Source: an uncultured Cocleimonas sp. (GTDB taxonomy: Bacteria > Pseudomonadota > Gammaproteobacteria > Thiotrichales > Thiotrichaceae). From it: 64,000 nucleotides of DNA. The notes under the pieces are model-generated. The model was not told the origin of the DNA. It saw only the letters and a list, made by a program, of their open reading frames with translations, and made no database searches. Of this stretch, positions 28,324-38,742 are shown one piece after another; position 1 is the first letter of the stretch; every line of letters begins with the position of its first letter. Position numbers and translations under genes: made by a program. Where the stretch lies: NCBI RefSeq assembly GCF_947495625.1, contig NZ_CANLZW010000001.1, positions 186,001 through 250,000 on the forward strand, given 5' to 3'.

Positions 28324-28335
28324 GACTAAAAGACT

Positions 28336-28731
28336 CTATTCGTTTGATAATGCAGGGAATTTCTTACGCATGAAGCGCCATTGTGTTTCTATTTGCCTTT
28401 GCATCTCCGCATTATCTAAAGAAAGAATGCTTGGCTTACACATAGCGACGATATCAACATTGGGTAATCTATGTTGATTTAACCTGAAGCTTTCACGGAA
28501 TAATCTTTTAATGCGGTTTCTATCTACAGCTCTTTTTGCGCATTTTTTAGATATAGCTAACCCTAACCTAGGATGATCTAAATTATTTGTTCTGACTAAT
28601 ACAGTCAAACTGTGATTACCAAAACGCTGTGAATCACTAAAAACGAATTTATAGTTTTCAGCATTCAACAATTTTAAGTCACGATGAAGATGAAGCTTAA
28701 TATTATTGTCAGCCACATCTATTACGTTCAC
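28336..28731 (-). CDS. rnpA: Ribonuclease P protein component
   Basis: Protein subunit that helps the RNase P RNA trim tRNA 5' leaders. The 131 residues contain the RNR motif region RAVDRNRIKRLFRESFR (about 67-83) and GLAISKKCAK. The start read here is GTG at 28731, giving about ten residues more than typical RnpA; a second in-frame GTG six codons in is also possible. No clear Shine-Dalgarno decides. It lies 39 bp after rpmH. Confidence 0.93.
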   Translation of the reverse strand: MNVIDVADNNIKLHLHRDLKLLNAENYKFVFSDSQRFGNHSLTVLVRTNNLDHPRLGLAISKKCAKRAVDRNRIKRLFRESFRLNQHRLPNVDIVAMCKPSILSLDNAEMQRQIETQWRFMRKKFPALSNE

Positions 28732-28770
28732 TTTAAACCGAAATCTTAAGTTGTTTAAATAACTTAAAAA

Positions 28771-28905
28771 TTAACAGCAGAGTGATGCACGACCTTTTGC
28801 GCGACGAGATGCTAAAACTTTACGTCCACCAACAGTGCTCATACGTGCGCGAAAACCGTGTGTACGTTTACGCTTTAAAATACTTGGTTGAAATGTTCTT
28901 TTCAT
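28771..28905 (-). CDS. rpmH: Ribosomal protein L34
   Basis: The 44-residue basic protein begins [20 protein letters not shown] and continues through [20 protein letters not shown], the full L34 core. The C terminus is odd: after GRAS it ends Leu-Cys-Cys, where gammaproteobacterial L34 usually ends in a short Ser/Thr/Val/Ala tail. It is the first gene of the leftward operon opposite dnaA. Confidence 0.97.
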   Translation of the reverse strand: MKRTFQPSILKRKRTHGFRARMSTVGGRKVLASRRAKGRASLCC

Positions 28906-28956
28906 GACTAAAAACCTATTAAAATCTGTTATTTATGACTTCATTATGAAGAATGC

Positions 28957-29005
28957 ATACTACAGTTGATCATATTGCTATATTCGAAATACTGTAGTAT
29001 CGCAA
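28957..29005 (-). promoter_or_regulatory. Candidate rpmH promoter flanked by an inverted repeat
   Basis: On the minus strand TTGCGA (29000-29005) and TATAGC (28977-28982) are 17 nt apart. A perfect 10-bp inverted repeat, ATACTACAGT at 28957-28966 and ACTGTAGTAT at 28991-29000, brackets the -10 box. It could be an operator or a chance palindrome. Promoter strength is only inferred. Confidence 0.35.
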
Positions 29006-29076
29006 AGGGCGGAAAAAATACGCTATGATTCGCTCAATGTCAAATAATATATTATTTTTTTGAACCAAAAACTGCT

Positions 29077-29085
29077 TGTGGATAA
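29077..29085 (-). promoter_or_regulatory. DnaA box upstream of dnaA
   Basis: TGTGGATAA is an exact consensus DnaA box (minus orientation). A one-mismatch copy, TGTGTATAA, lies at 29179-29187. The 415-bp rpmH-dnaA gap is otherwise AT-rich and carries the divergent promoters. These boxes probably serve dnaA autoregulation and possibly origin function. Confidence 0.65.
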
Positions 29086-29320
29086 CTTATCATAGAGAGT
29101 AGTATTTGACCTTCTTAAGTACAATACAAAGCATTTATTTTTTATAGCTTTATGACAGTACTCATAATAAGAATAGAATGTGTATAAATGGTAATTCGCC
29201 CCCTAGCAAATTACCTTTGTTGCCATTCAATCACAATACTAATATTTTTAACCCACTAATCAATTTTTGATTTTACGGTTTAATCCTTAAATTGTCATAA
29301 ATTTCGTAGGAGTATCATCT

Positions 29321-30727
29321 ATGCTCTGGCAACAATGCCTGAATAAATTAGAGTCAAAACTATCAGACCAGGAAATTAATACCTGGTTACGTACTCTACA
29401 TGGTACACAGCATGATGATGTTTTAGTACTTCTAGCCCCAAATACATTTGTATTCCAATATGTTAAAGATCAGCATTTACAAACTATTAAGGATGAAGTT
29501 AAACAAATCTCTAATGGCAATAATGTTCAAGTTATTCTGCAAATAGGAGCTGGAGATACATTATCGTATTCTGAGCCACCACCATCAGAAGCTTCTATAA
29601 CTGCGCCTGGTTCTGGAACTACACCAACCAATCAAAGTTATAATAATGGTGCAAATAGTTATTCTAATTCGCAACCACAACCGATTATTAACCAAAAGAG
29701 TTTTACAAATAATCTAAATCCTACAATGACTTTTGAAAATTTCGTTGAAGGTAAATCCAATAGGCTTGCCGTTGCTTCTGCTAAACAAGTGGGAGATAAC
29801 CCAGGACAATCTTACAATCCTTTATTTATTTATGGGGGAGTTGGATTAGGTAAGACTCACTTAATGCATGCTATTGGTAATCAAATTAGAGAAAATAATC
29901 CAAATGCTAAAGTGGTATATCTGCATTCGGAACGTTTCGTTAATGACATGATTACCGCATTACGCACAAATAGTATTGATCAATTCAAAGTATATTATCG
30001 TACCGTAGACGCTTTACTTATTGATGATATTCAATTTTTTGCAGGAAAGAAAAGTTCTGTAGAAGAATTTTTTCATACTTTTAATGCATTACTTGAAGGT
30101 CAAAAACAAATCATTCTAACCAGTGATAAATACCCCAGAGATGTAGAAGGAATTGATGATCGTTTACGCTCTCGCTTGAATTGGGGTCTTACAGTAGAAA
30201 TAGAACCACCAGAACTAGAAACACGTGTAGCCATACTGACAAAGAAAGTAGAAGAATTTCATCTTGATTTACCAAAAGATGCTGCGTTCTTTATCGCTAA
30301 ACGTTTTCGTTCTAATGTAAGAGACCTGGAAGGGGCCTTACAAAGAGTTCTTGCAAGCTTACGCCTACATCAGCGTACAGACATTACTCTTGATTTTGTG
30401 CATGATGCATTACGTGATCAATTAGCGAGCCAGGATAAGATGGTGACCGTTGATAACATTAAAAAGACCGTAGCACAGCATTATAATATTAAAACCTCTG
30501 ACCTCGATTCTAAGAGACGTACAAGATCAATAGCACGTCCAAGACAAGTCGCCATGAGTCTATCTAAAGAATTAACAAATCATAGTTTGCCTGAAATTGG
30601 TACTTTCTTTGGAAATAGAGATCACACTACTGTTTTACATGCTTGTAAAAAAATTAAAGAATTAAGAACAGAAGATACAACTTTAGATGAAAGCTATCGT
30701 ATACTAGAAAGAACCTTAACAAGGTAA
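29321..30727 (+). CDS. dnaA: Chromosomal replication initiator DnaA
   Basis: AAA+ ATPase that binds DnaA boxes and opens the origin. The 468-residue protein has domain I (about 1-85), a Gln/Asn/Ser-rich linker (about 86-130), an AAA+ core with GGVGLGKTHLMHA (Walker A) and ALLIDDIQFF (Walker B), and a C-terminal helix-turn-helix ending DHTTVLHACKKI, the box-recognition signature. AGGAG lies 8 nt upstream of the ATG. Confidence 0.98.
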   Translation: MLWQQCLNKLESKLSDQEINTWLRTLHGTQHDDVLVLLAPNTFVFQYVKDQHLQTIKDEVKQISNGNNVQVILQIGAGDTLSYSEPPPSEASITAPGSGTTPTNQSYNNGANSYSNSQPQPIINQKSFTNNLNPTMTFENFVEGKSNRLAVASAKQVGDNPGQSYNPLFIYGGVGLGKTHLMHAIGNQIRENNPNAKVVYLHSERFVNDMITALRTNSIDQFKVYYRTVDALLIDDIQFFAGKKSSVEEFFHTFNALLEGQKQIILTSDKYPRDVEGIDDRLRSRLNWGLTVEIEPPELETRVAILTKKVEEFHLDLPKDAAFFIAKRFRSNVRDLEGALQRVLASLRLHQRTDITLDFVHDALRDQLASQDKMVTVDNIKKTVAQHYNIKTSDLDSKRRTRSIARPRQVAMSLSKELTNHSLPEIGTFFGNRDHTTVLHACKKIKELRTEDTTLDESYRILERTLTR

Positions 30728-30979
30728 TATTAGGGTAAGGATAAGTCGTTATTAAATTCGTTATAAATCTAATAACAAGCTGTGGATAAAAAAGTACATA
30801 AATTTAAAAGTATACTTATCCACAGTTCTTACACAGATATAATTGTTTTTATCAGGTACAATATCAACATACATTTTTATCTTTAAATTACTGATTTAAT
30901 TGTATTTATAAACTTTGTTAACAAAAAAGCGTTACCCCTATTACTACTATTATCTTTTAAATATATATATAATATAAAT
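30728..30979. other. Candidate origin of replication, dnaA-dnaN gap
   Basis: The 252-bp gap holds two exact DnaA boxes in opposite orientation, TGTGGATAA at 30781-30789 and TTATCCACA at 30816-30824, 26 bp apart. It also holds a partial box (TTACACAGA near 30830) and a very AT-rich tail (ATATATATATAATATAAATA before dnaN). Origins at dnaA-dnaN are common in bacteria. The rpmH-dnaA gap is the competing site. GC-skew over the whole chromosome would decide. Confidence 0.45.
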
Positions 30980-32086
30980 ATGAAATTAACTATTTCCAAA
31001 GAAACATTGCTCGATCAACTCACTCACGTTGTCGGTGCTGTAGAGAAAAAACACACTAGCAAAATTCTTGAAAATATATTAATTCAAGTCTCAGAAAATC
31101 AATTAAGTCTTGTTGGAACAGATCTTGAAATTGAAATGTCTTCTAAACTTGATATTCAAGCAGAAGAACCTGGTCAAATAACTGCACCTGCAAGAAAATT
31201 ATTTGATATTTGCAAAGCCTTGCCTGCTGACTGTTTTATTTTATTTGAAACCGAAGGTGAACGACTTCACATCAAAGGTCTTAGAAGTAAATTTGAATTA
31301 GCAACGTTACCTGCTGAAGAATACCCTCTGCTAGATGACATCCCTATACAAAATGAAATTACTATTCCTGAAAAAAATCTTAAATTATTGATGGAAAAAG
31401 TATCATTCTCGATGGCGAATCAAGATGTCAGATATTATTTAAATGGTCTGTTACTAGAATTATCTGATAATAAACTTTTGGCTGTTTCAACTGATGGCCA
31501 TCGTTTGGCGGTTTCTGAATTTACTGTAGAAAATCTTAAATTAGATACTCCTTTAAAAATTATAGTGCCAAGAAAAGGAATTCTTGAATTAACTCGTTTA
31601 CTCGATTCAAGCAGTGAAATCCCTGTTGCTTTACAAATTAGTGATAATCATATTCGTGTTCATAAAGATAATATTAGATTCACATCAAAACTAATTGATG
31701 GGAAATATCCAGATTATCAAGCAGCGATTCCAGCTAACTGCCAACATAATATCGAACTAGACAGAGAACAGTTTAGAGATACTCTGTCTCGTGTTGCTAT
31801 TCTCTCAAATGAAAAATTTCGTGGCATAAGATTAAAACTTCAAAATGGAGTAATGATTCTTCACAGTAATAATCCAGAAAATGAAAGTGCTGAAGAAGAA
31901 ATAGATATTAATTATTCTGGTGAATTATTTGAAATTGGTTTTAATGTGACTTATTTGCTTGAAGCCGTAAATCACTTAGAAGGTAAAATTGTTCATCTGG
32001 AATTATCAACACCTGATAGCAGTGCCCTATTACATTCTTCAGATGATTTGCAAACACGATATGTTGTTATGCCAATCCGTTTGTAA
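30980..32086 (+). CDS. dnaN: DNA polymerase III sliding clamp beta
   Basis: Ring-shaped processivity factor for DNA polymerase III. The 368-residue protein, close to the usual 366, starts MKLTISKETLLDQLTHVVGAVEKK, of which ETLLDQL and VVGAVEKK are typical, and ends with the conserved RYVVMPIRL tail. NGLLLEL and STDGHRLAVSE are clamp motifs. It follows dnaA and precedes recF in the canonical order. Confidence 0.98.
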   Translation: MKLTISKETLLDQLTHVVGAVEKKHTSKILENILIQVSENQLSLVGTDLEIEMSSKLDIQAEEPGQITAPARKLFDICKALPADCFILFETEGERLHIKGLRSKFELATLPAEEYPLLDDIPIQNEITIPEKNLKLLMEKVSFSMANQDVRYYLNGLLLELSDNKLLAVSTDGHRLAVSEFTVENLKLDTPLKIIVPRKGILELTRLLDSSSEIPVALQISDNHIRVHKDNIRFTSKLIDGKYPDYQAAIPANCQHNIELDREQFRDTLSRVAILSNEKFRGIRLKLQNGVMILHSNNPENESAEEEIDINYSGELFEIGFNVTYLLEAVNHLEGKIVHLELSTPDSSALLHSSDDLQTRYVVMPIRL

Positions 32087-32110
32087 TTATATTTCATACC
32101 TTCTGATCTT

Positions 32111-33196
32111 ATGTGGATTCAGAAACTCAACATTAAAAATGTACGCTCAATTGAGGATGAAAGTTTAGACTTTTGTCCTGGCTTTAATATTATTATTGGT
32201 GACAATGCTTCTGGTAAAACAAGTTTACTCGAATCTTTAAGTTTATTATCTAGTGGTAGATCATTCAGATCTGCGCATATCTCAGAAGTTATAAAACATA
32301 AGCAATCATCTGCTTTGGTAAATGCAACACTCAATAACAATAATTCTTCAATTAAAATGGGTATTGATAAAAGCCAAAGTAAAACGGCAATTCGTATTAA
32401 CCAGAAAGATATTTTTTCTCAAGCAGAACTAAGTTCTCATTTACCAATAACAATAATCCATCCAAATTCATTAGAACTTATTACCGGTGCTCCATCTTTA
32501 AGACGAGCTTACATTGACTGGTTGGCTTTCTATATTTTTCCTGATTTTTATTCAAAGTGGAAAAAATACCAACATGTATTAAAACAGCGAAATATATGTT
32601 TAAAGTCCCCTAAACATTTTTATGCTTTAGATAAGTGGACAAGTGAACTAGTAATTAATCAACCAGAAATTATTAAATACCGATCTCAAACTATTGAATT
32701 AATAAAACCGATACTCCAAAAGATTACTTCTGTCTTGTTACCTGATCTAGATATTAATATTGATTTATACTCTGGCTTTCCAAACGATATACAAACAGAT
32801 TCAAAATCTTTATTGGATTTCTACTTATCAAAATCTGATATTGATATTAAATTCAAGCGAACGGTAACTGGTGCGCATAAAGCTGATCTTAAAATTAAGT
32901 TAGGTGATATTTCCGCTTCGCAGTCTGCATCAAGAGGACAACTTAAACTTATTGCAATATCTTTACTTTTAGCTCGCAGTGAAATTATTCTAGAAACCAA
33001 ATCCAGTAAAGGTATTTTGTTAATTGATGACTTGTCTTCAGAGTTAGATGTCATTAATCAAAATAAACTTTTAAATTTTATTTCTGATTTACAGTTACAA
33101 TCGATCATTACTACTACAAAGCCGTTAAGTTATGATTTGGAACATGCAAAGATGTTTCACGTGAAACACGGTTCTTTCTCTGAATATCAAGGCTGA
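32111..33196 (+). CDS. recF: DNA replication and repair protein RecF
   Basis: SMC-like ATPase that loads RecA at gaps with RecOR. The 361-residue protein has Walker A GDNASGKTSLLESL (about 34-47), the signature region SASRGQLKLIAISLLLA and Walker B GILLIDDLSSELD. It begins 24 bp after dnaN, consistent with one transcript. Confidence 0.96.
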   Translation: MWIQKLNIKNVRSIEDESLDFCPGFNIIIGDNASGKTSLLESLSLLSSGRSFRSAHISEVIKHKQSSALVNATLNNNNSSIKMGIDKSQSKTAIRINQKDIFSQAELSSHLPITIIHPNSLELITGAPSLRRAYIDWLAFYIFPDFYSKWKKYQHVLKQRNICLKSPKHFYALDKWTSELVINQPEIIKYRSQTIELIKPILQKITSVLLPDLDINIDLYSGFPNDIQTDSKSLLDFYLSKSDIDIKFKRTVTGAHKADLKIKLGDISASQSASRGQLKLIAISLLLARSEIILETKSSKGILLIDDLSSELDVINQNKLLNFISDLQLQSIITTTKPLSYDLEHAKMFHVKHGSFSEYQG

Positions 33197-33322
33197 AGAA
33201 GTCTAGCTAATCTAAATACATTTTCAGAAGAATAGGGTATAATTCATCGGTTAATTTATCCCGCACAAAACTAAAATACTCAATATATTTCATGTGCCTA
33301 AAATCAAATAGATAGGTTGTAG

Positions 33323-35743
<2,421 letters not shown>

Positions 35744-35755
35744 AAAAGTATCGAT

Positions 35756-36523
35756 ATGAAGATAATTACAGCAAATACAAATGGTATTCGTGCTGCTGCA
35801 AAAAAAGGTTTTTTTGACTGGCTAGAAAAACAGAATGCTGATGTGACTTGTATTCAGGAAACCAAAGCGCAAGTCCATCAACTCGAAGATCCTATGTTTC
35901 ATCCTGGTTTTAGTTATTATAATGATGCCGTTAAAAAAGGTTATAGCGGAACCGCTCTTTATTGTAAAAGAGAGCCCGATGATTTGATAAGTGGGACAGG
36001 CTACGAGACATTTGATTCAGAAGGACGCTATCTAGAAGCCAAATTTGGTAACTTGAGCGTTATCTCTTTGTACATGCCTTCAGGTTCTGCGAAAGATGAA
36101 AGACAGCTCATTAAATATGAGTGTATGGATTTCTTCATGAATCTTATGGAAGAAATGAAATCTTCTGGTAGAGATTACATTATTTGTGGTGATTGGAATA
36201 TCGCTCACAAGAATGAAGATATTAGAAACTGGAAAGGTAATAAAAAGAACTCTGGTTTCCTTCCTGAGGAGCGTGCCTGGTTAGATACTCTTTTTGATGA
36301 TGTGGGCTTTGTAGATGCGTTCAGAGAGTTAGAACAGGAAGAACATAGTTATACCTGGTGGTCTAATCGAGGTCAGGCCTATGCTAATAATACAGGCTGG
36401 CGTATTGATTACCATGTACTGAGTCCTTCATTAAAAGGAACAGTTAAGAAAACAGAAATCTATAAGGATGAAAAGTTCTCGGATCATGCTCCATTGATTA
36501 TCGATTACGACTATAAGATTTAA
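35756..36523 (+). CDS. Exodeoxyribonuclease III-type AP endonuclease
   Basis: Cuts DNA at abasic sites and removes 3' blocking groups. The 255-residue protein keeps the metal and catalytic motifs of the ExoIII family: QETK (Glu about 36), ICGDWNIAHK (Asp/Asn), GWRIDYHVLS and SDHAPL. Its overall pattern (FLPEERAWLD, GFVDAFREL, YTWWSN) is that of the branch that also contains pseudomonad Crc, but Crc has lost these catalytic residues and this protein has not. It is in the gyrB transcription unit. Confidence 0.9.
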   Translation: MKIITANTNGIRAAAKKGFFDWLEKQNADVTCIQETKAQVHQLEDPMFHPGFSYYNDAVKKGYSGTALYCKREPDDLISGTGYETFDSEGRYLEAKFGNLSVISLYMPSGSAKDERQLIKYECMDFFMNLMEEMKSSGRDYIICGDWNIAHKNEDIRNWKGNKKNSGFLPEERAWLDTLFDDVGFVDAFRELEQEEHSYTWWSNRGQAYANNTGWRIDYHVLSPSLKGTVKKTEIYKDEKFSDHAPLIIDYDYKI

Positions 36524-36566
36524 CAGATTAGTTACTATATTTATTCATTTAGAATAAGAAATAAAT

Positions 36567-36623
36567 GCCCTAAAGTAGGGGGTGACTTAATATTAATAAA
36601 ATGACACCCCCCTACTTTTAGGC
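36567..36623. repeat. Head-to-head pair of dispersed G-tract repeats, copies 6 and 7
   Basis: Copy 6 (36567-36586, plus, core TAAAGTAGGGGGTGAC with five Gs) and copy 7 (36603-36623, minus, core AAAAGTAGGGGGGTGTC) face each other across 16 bp of AT-rich sequence. Together they can form a stem of about 20 bp. The pair lies 43 nt after the exonuclease stop codon and probably forms a strong hairpin in its mRNA, like a BIME or a paired uptake-sequence terminator. Confidence 0.9.
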
Positions 36624-36674
36624 ATATTTTAAACAATTAGATATTTTATAAATATTTATAACTAACTGAAAATT

Positions 36675-37001
36675 ATGCAGATGTTGAATAGATTTAAAAT
36701 TATATTAATTTTTATTGTAGTTCTAATTTCAGCAATGGCATGTCAAACAATTCCGTCTAATAACTCATCGTCATCTTCTAACAACAGTAGTAAAAAACAT
36801 TCAAATTATCTGAGTTGTTCTAATTCTCGACCTCAAATGTGCACGAAAGAATTTAGACCAGTATGTGCGGATGTTGATACTAAAGTGAGATGTGTAAAAG
36901 CACCCTGTCCATCAAACATCAGAAAGACAGTTTCAAATGGCTGCACTGCCTGCAGTGACAGTAATATTTATGGATATAGTTTAGGTGCTTGTGAAAAATA
37001 A
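36675..37001 (+). CDS. Small cysteine-rich putative lipoprotein, Kazal-like
   Basis: The 108-residue protein has an N-terminal hydrophobic segment (about 8-23) ending ISAMAC, a plausible but non-ideal lipobox, then a Ser/Asn-rich linker (about 28-42). A Cys-rich domain follows with CTKEFRPVCADVDTKVRC, CPSNIRKT and CTAC. The CTKEFRPVCA pattern resembles Kazal-type protease inhibitor domains. Eight cysteines lie after the signal region, suggesting disulphides in the periplasm or at the surface. Inhibitor function is not proven. Confidence 0.6.
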   Translation: MQMLNRFKIILIFIVVLISAMACQTIPSNNSSSSSNNSSKKHSNYLSCSNSRPQMCTKEFRPVCADVDTKVRCVKAPCPSNIRKTVSNGCTACSDSNIYGYSLGACEK

Positions 37002-37015
37002 AGAAAAAATATCAA

Positions 37016-37435
37016 TTACTTAACAAACGAATATTTATAATTACCACTGCTTAATATAAGTTTGTTGTTGTTCAGAAAATCAATTCCATACTTTAAAATA
37101 ATATCATCACCGTTTATAGGTGATAGATTTGTTACATATAAAATTTGACGTTTTATATGCCAATTTTCAGCATCAACAGAGAATGCATTAGGTATTAAAC
37201 ACGCGTCTCCTACAGATTTGTAATATCTGTTTTTGTAAAATGTTTGTGACCATGATGTGTCTTTACAATCATCATGTTGTCGCTGATATTTCCAGATACC
37301 ACTTGTGAGTGTTTTTTCTATATTGACGTCTTTCTGTGATTTAAGTGGATGAGATGACATAGTATTAGAAGCAGTATTAAAGTTGCTGCAACCTGTGAAT
37401 AGAACAGACAATAATATTAGCGGTATAACTTTCAT
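37016..37435 (-). CDS. Uncharacterised lipoprotein
   Basis: The 139-residue protein starts with MKVIPLILLSVLFTGCSNFN, where LFTGC is a good lipobox, so it should be lipid-anchored. The rest has no motif I recognise; segments such as SGIWKYQRQHDDC and NNKLILSSGNYKYSF suggest a small lipocalin-like or META-like beta barrel. It lies 96 bp after the di-haem gene on the same strand and may be the last gene of the amine-oxidase-like cluster. Confidence 0.65.
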   Translation of the reverse strand: MKVIPLILLSVLFTGCSNFNTASNTMSSHPLKSQKDVNIEKTLTSGIWKYQRQHDDCKDTSWSQTFYKNRYYKSVGDACLIPNAFSVDAENWHIKRQILYVTNLSPINGDDIILKYGIDFLNNNKLILSSGNYKYSFVK

Positions 37436-37531
37436 CAGTAAAAATCCATTTAGCCCAATAGAGTGAGATATTGTTATACATTGTTACATAATGTTTAGTG
37501 ATAAAAAAGGGTTTAACCTAGACAATTAGCT

Positions 37532-38731
37532 TTATAAAGTGAGTAAGAAATTAACAATATCTTGTTGTTCTTTAACAGTTAAAGATATGGGTGGTAGGTC
37601 TACTTCTAGCGCTCTGTTTTCATCAATACTACTGTAATATTTTAGAACTTCTTGTAAATTATTAAACCGGCCATCATGCATATAAGGTGCAGTTTTAGAT
37701 AAGTTTCTTAAAGACGGTGTTTTAAAAGCACCAGAGAGACCATGCTTGTTTCTATTGATGTAATTTAATTCAACACATTCTTCTTTTTTTGCATCGCTGT
37801 ACTTGCTTAAACAATTAAATTCATCATGTATAACAGCTTCTATAACTTCTGATCTACCGTTATCGTGAGCGAGAATTCCGGTACCAATATTATGAAATTC
37901 TTTATTGGTAAATAGTGGACCGCTATGACAATTTGAACAACCAGATTTTGGATTTATGAAAAGTTTATAACCGTTTATCTCAGATTCATTCAGAAGAGAA
38001 GAATGTTGTGTTTTTGCTAACTCGTAAGAAAACTTATCAAAACGTGCCTCTTTTGATTCAAGTGTAGATACATAGGACGCAATTGATTTTCCAATATTAG
38101 TAAAAAACTGATTTATTTTATCTCTTTGATTAGGTGTAAGTTTTTTCCATGCTATTAAACCTTGTAAATCTGCATTAGGACCGGCTTTATTAGGTAAATT
38201 TACGGGTGTAATAGATTTGGAGAGAGTTTGTTTAAAGCTAGATTCATACAGTGTTTTATAAATATTATCTCTCATGAATAAATTATATAACTCTACTCGG
38301 GTAAAATTTTGTTCTGCAGGATTTTCAATAGAACTTAATACTTGTGCCCAAAGACTGTCTTTACTTCCATCAGCAAAAAACCAGTTATGATGTGCTGCAT
38401 TTAAAAGTGTCGGTGTGTTTCTAAAACCTTTTTGTAAGCCAACAGCGAGATTATGATTATCTGTAAAAGCATTCCCTTTTATATGACAGGTAGCACAGGA
38501 TATTTTTTGATTACTGCTTAATCGAGTATCAAAAAATAAATTTTCACCTAAGGAAATAGCATTTTTATTTGAAAGATATTTATTTGAAGGATCAACAACA
38601 GGATCTAGTTGTTTCAGGGTAAAGGTGTTGATCTTTAGTATGTCTTCTTTAGACCATGAACTTGCATCTACCAAAGAGACGATAAATACTAAATTGAACA
38701 AAACTAAAAGATTAAATGAAGTCTTAATCAT
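37532..38731 (-). CDS. Di-haem cytochrome c peroxidase / MauG-family protein
   Basis: Periplasmic protein of 399 residues with a signal peptide (about 1-23) and two c-type haem sites, CATCH (about 79) and CSNCH (about 267). The family segment FRNTPTLLNAAHHNWFF follows the first haem, and KTPSLRNLSKTAPYMHDGRF lies near the C terminus. Such enzymes either reduce peroxide or, as MauG and MbnH, oxidise protein side chains to build cofactors. It is in one leftward unit with amine-oxidase-like genes, so a maturation or electron-transfer role for them is a reasonable hypothesis. Confidence 0.88.
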   Translation of the reverse strand: MIKTSFNLLVLFNLVFIVSLVDASSWSKEDILKINTFTLKQLDPVVDPSNKYLSNKNAISLGENLFFDTRLSSNQKISCATCHIKGNAFTDNHNLAVGLQKGFRNTPTLLNAAHHNWFFADGSKDSLWAQVLSSIENPAEQNFTRVELYNLFMRDNIYKTLYESSFKQTLSKSITPVNLPNKAGPNADLQGLIAWKKLTPNQRDKINQFFTNIGKSIASYVSTLESKEARFDKFSYELAKTQHSSLLNESEINGYKLFINPKSGCSNCHSGPLFTNKEFHNIGTGILAHDNGRSEVIEAVIHDEFNCLSKYSDAKKEECVELNYINRNKHGLSGAFKTPSLRNLSKTAPYMHDGRFNNLQEVLKYYSSIDENRALEVDLPPISLTVKEQQDIVNFLLTL

Positions 38732-38742
38732 TGTTCAAGTTT

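Noticed and set aside
35756-36523. Calling the exonuclease-like gene Crc
   Set aside because: Crc has lost the nuclease residues; here the Glu, Asp-x-Asn and Asp-His catalytic motifs are all present.
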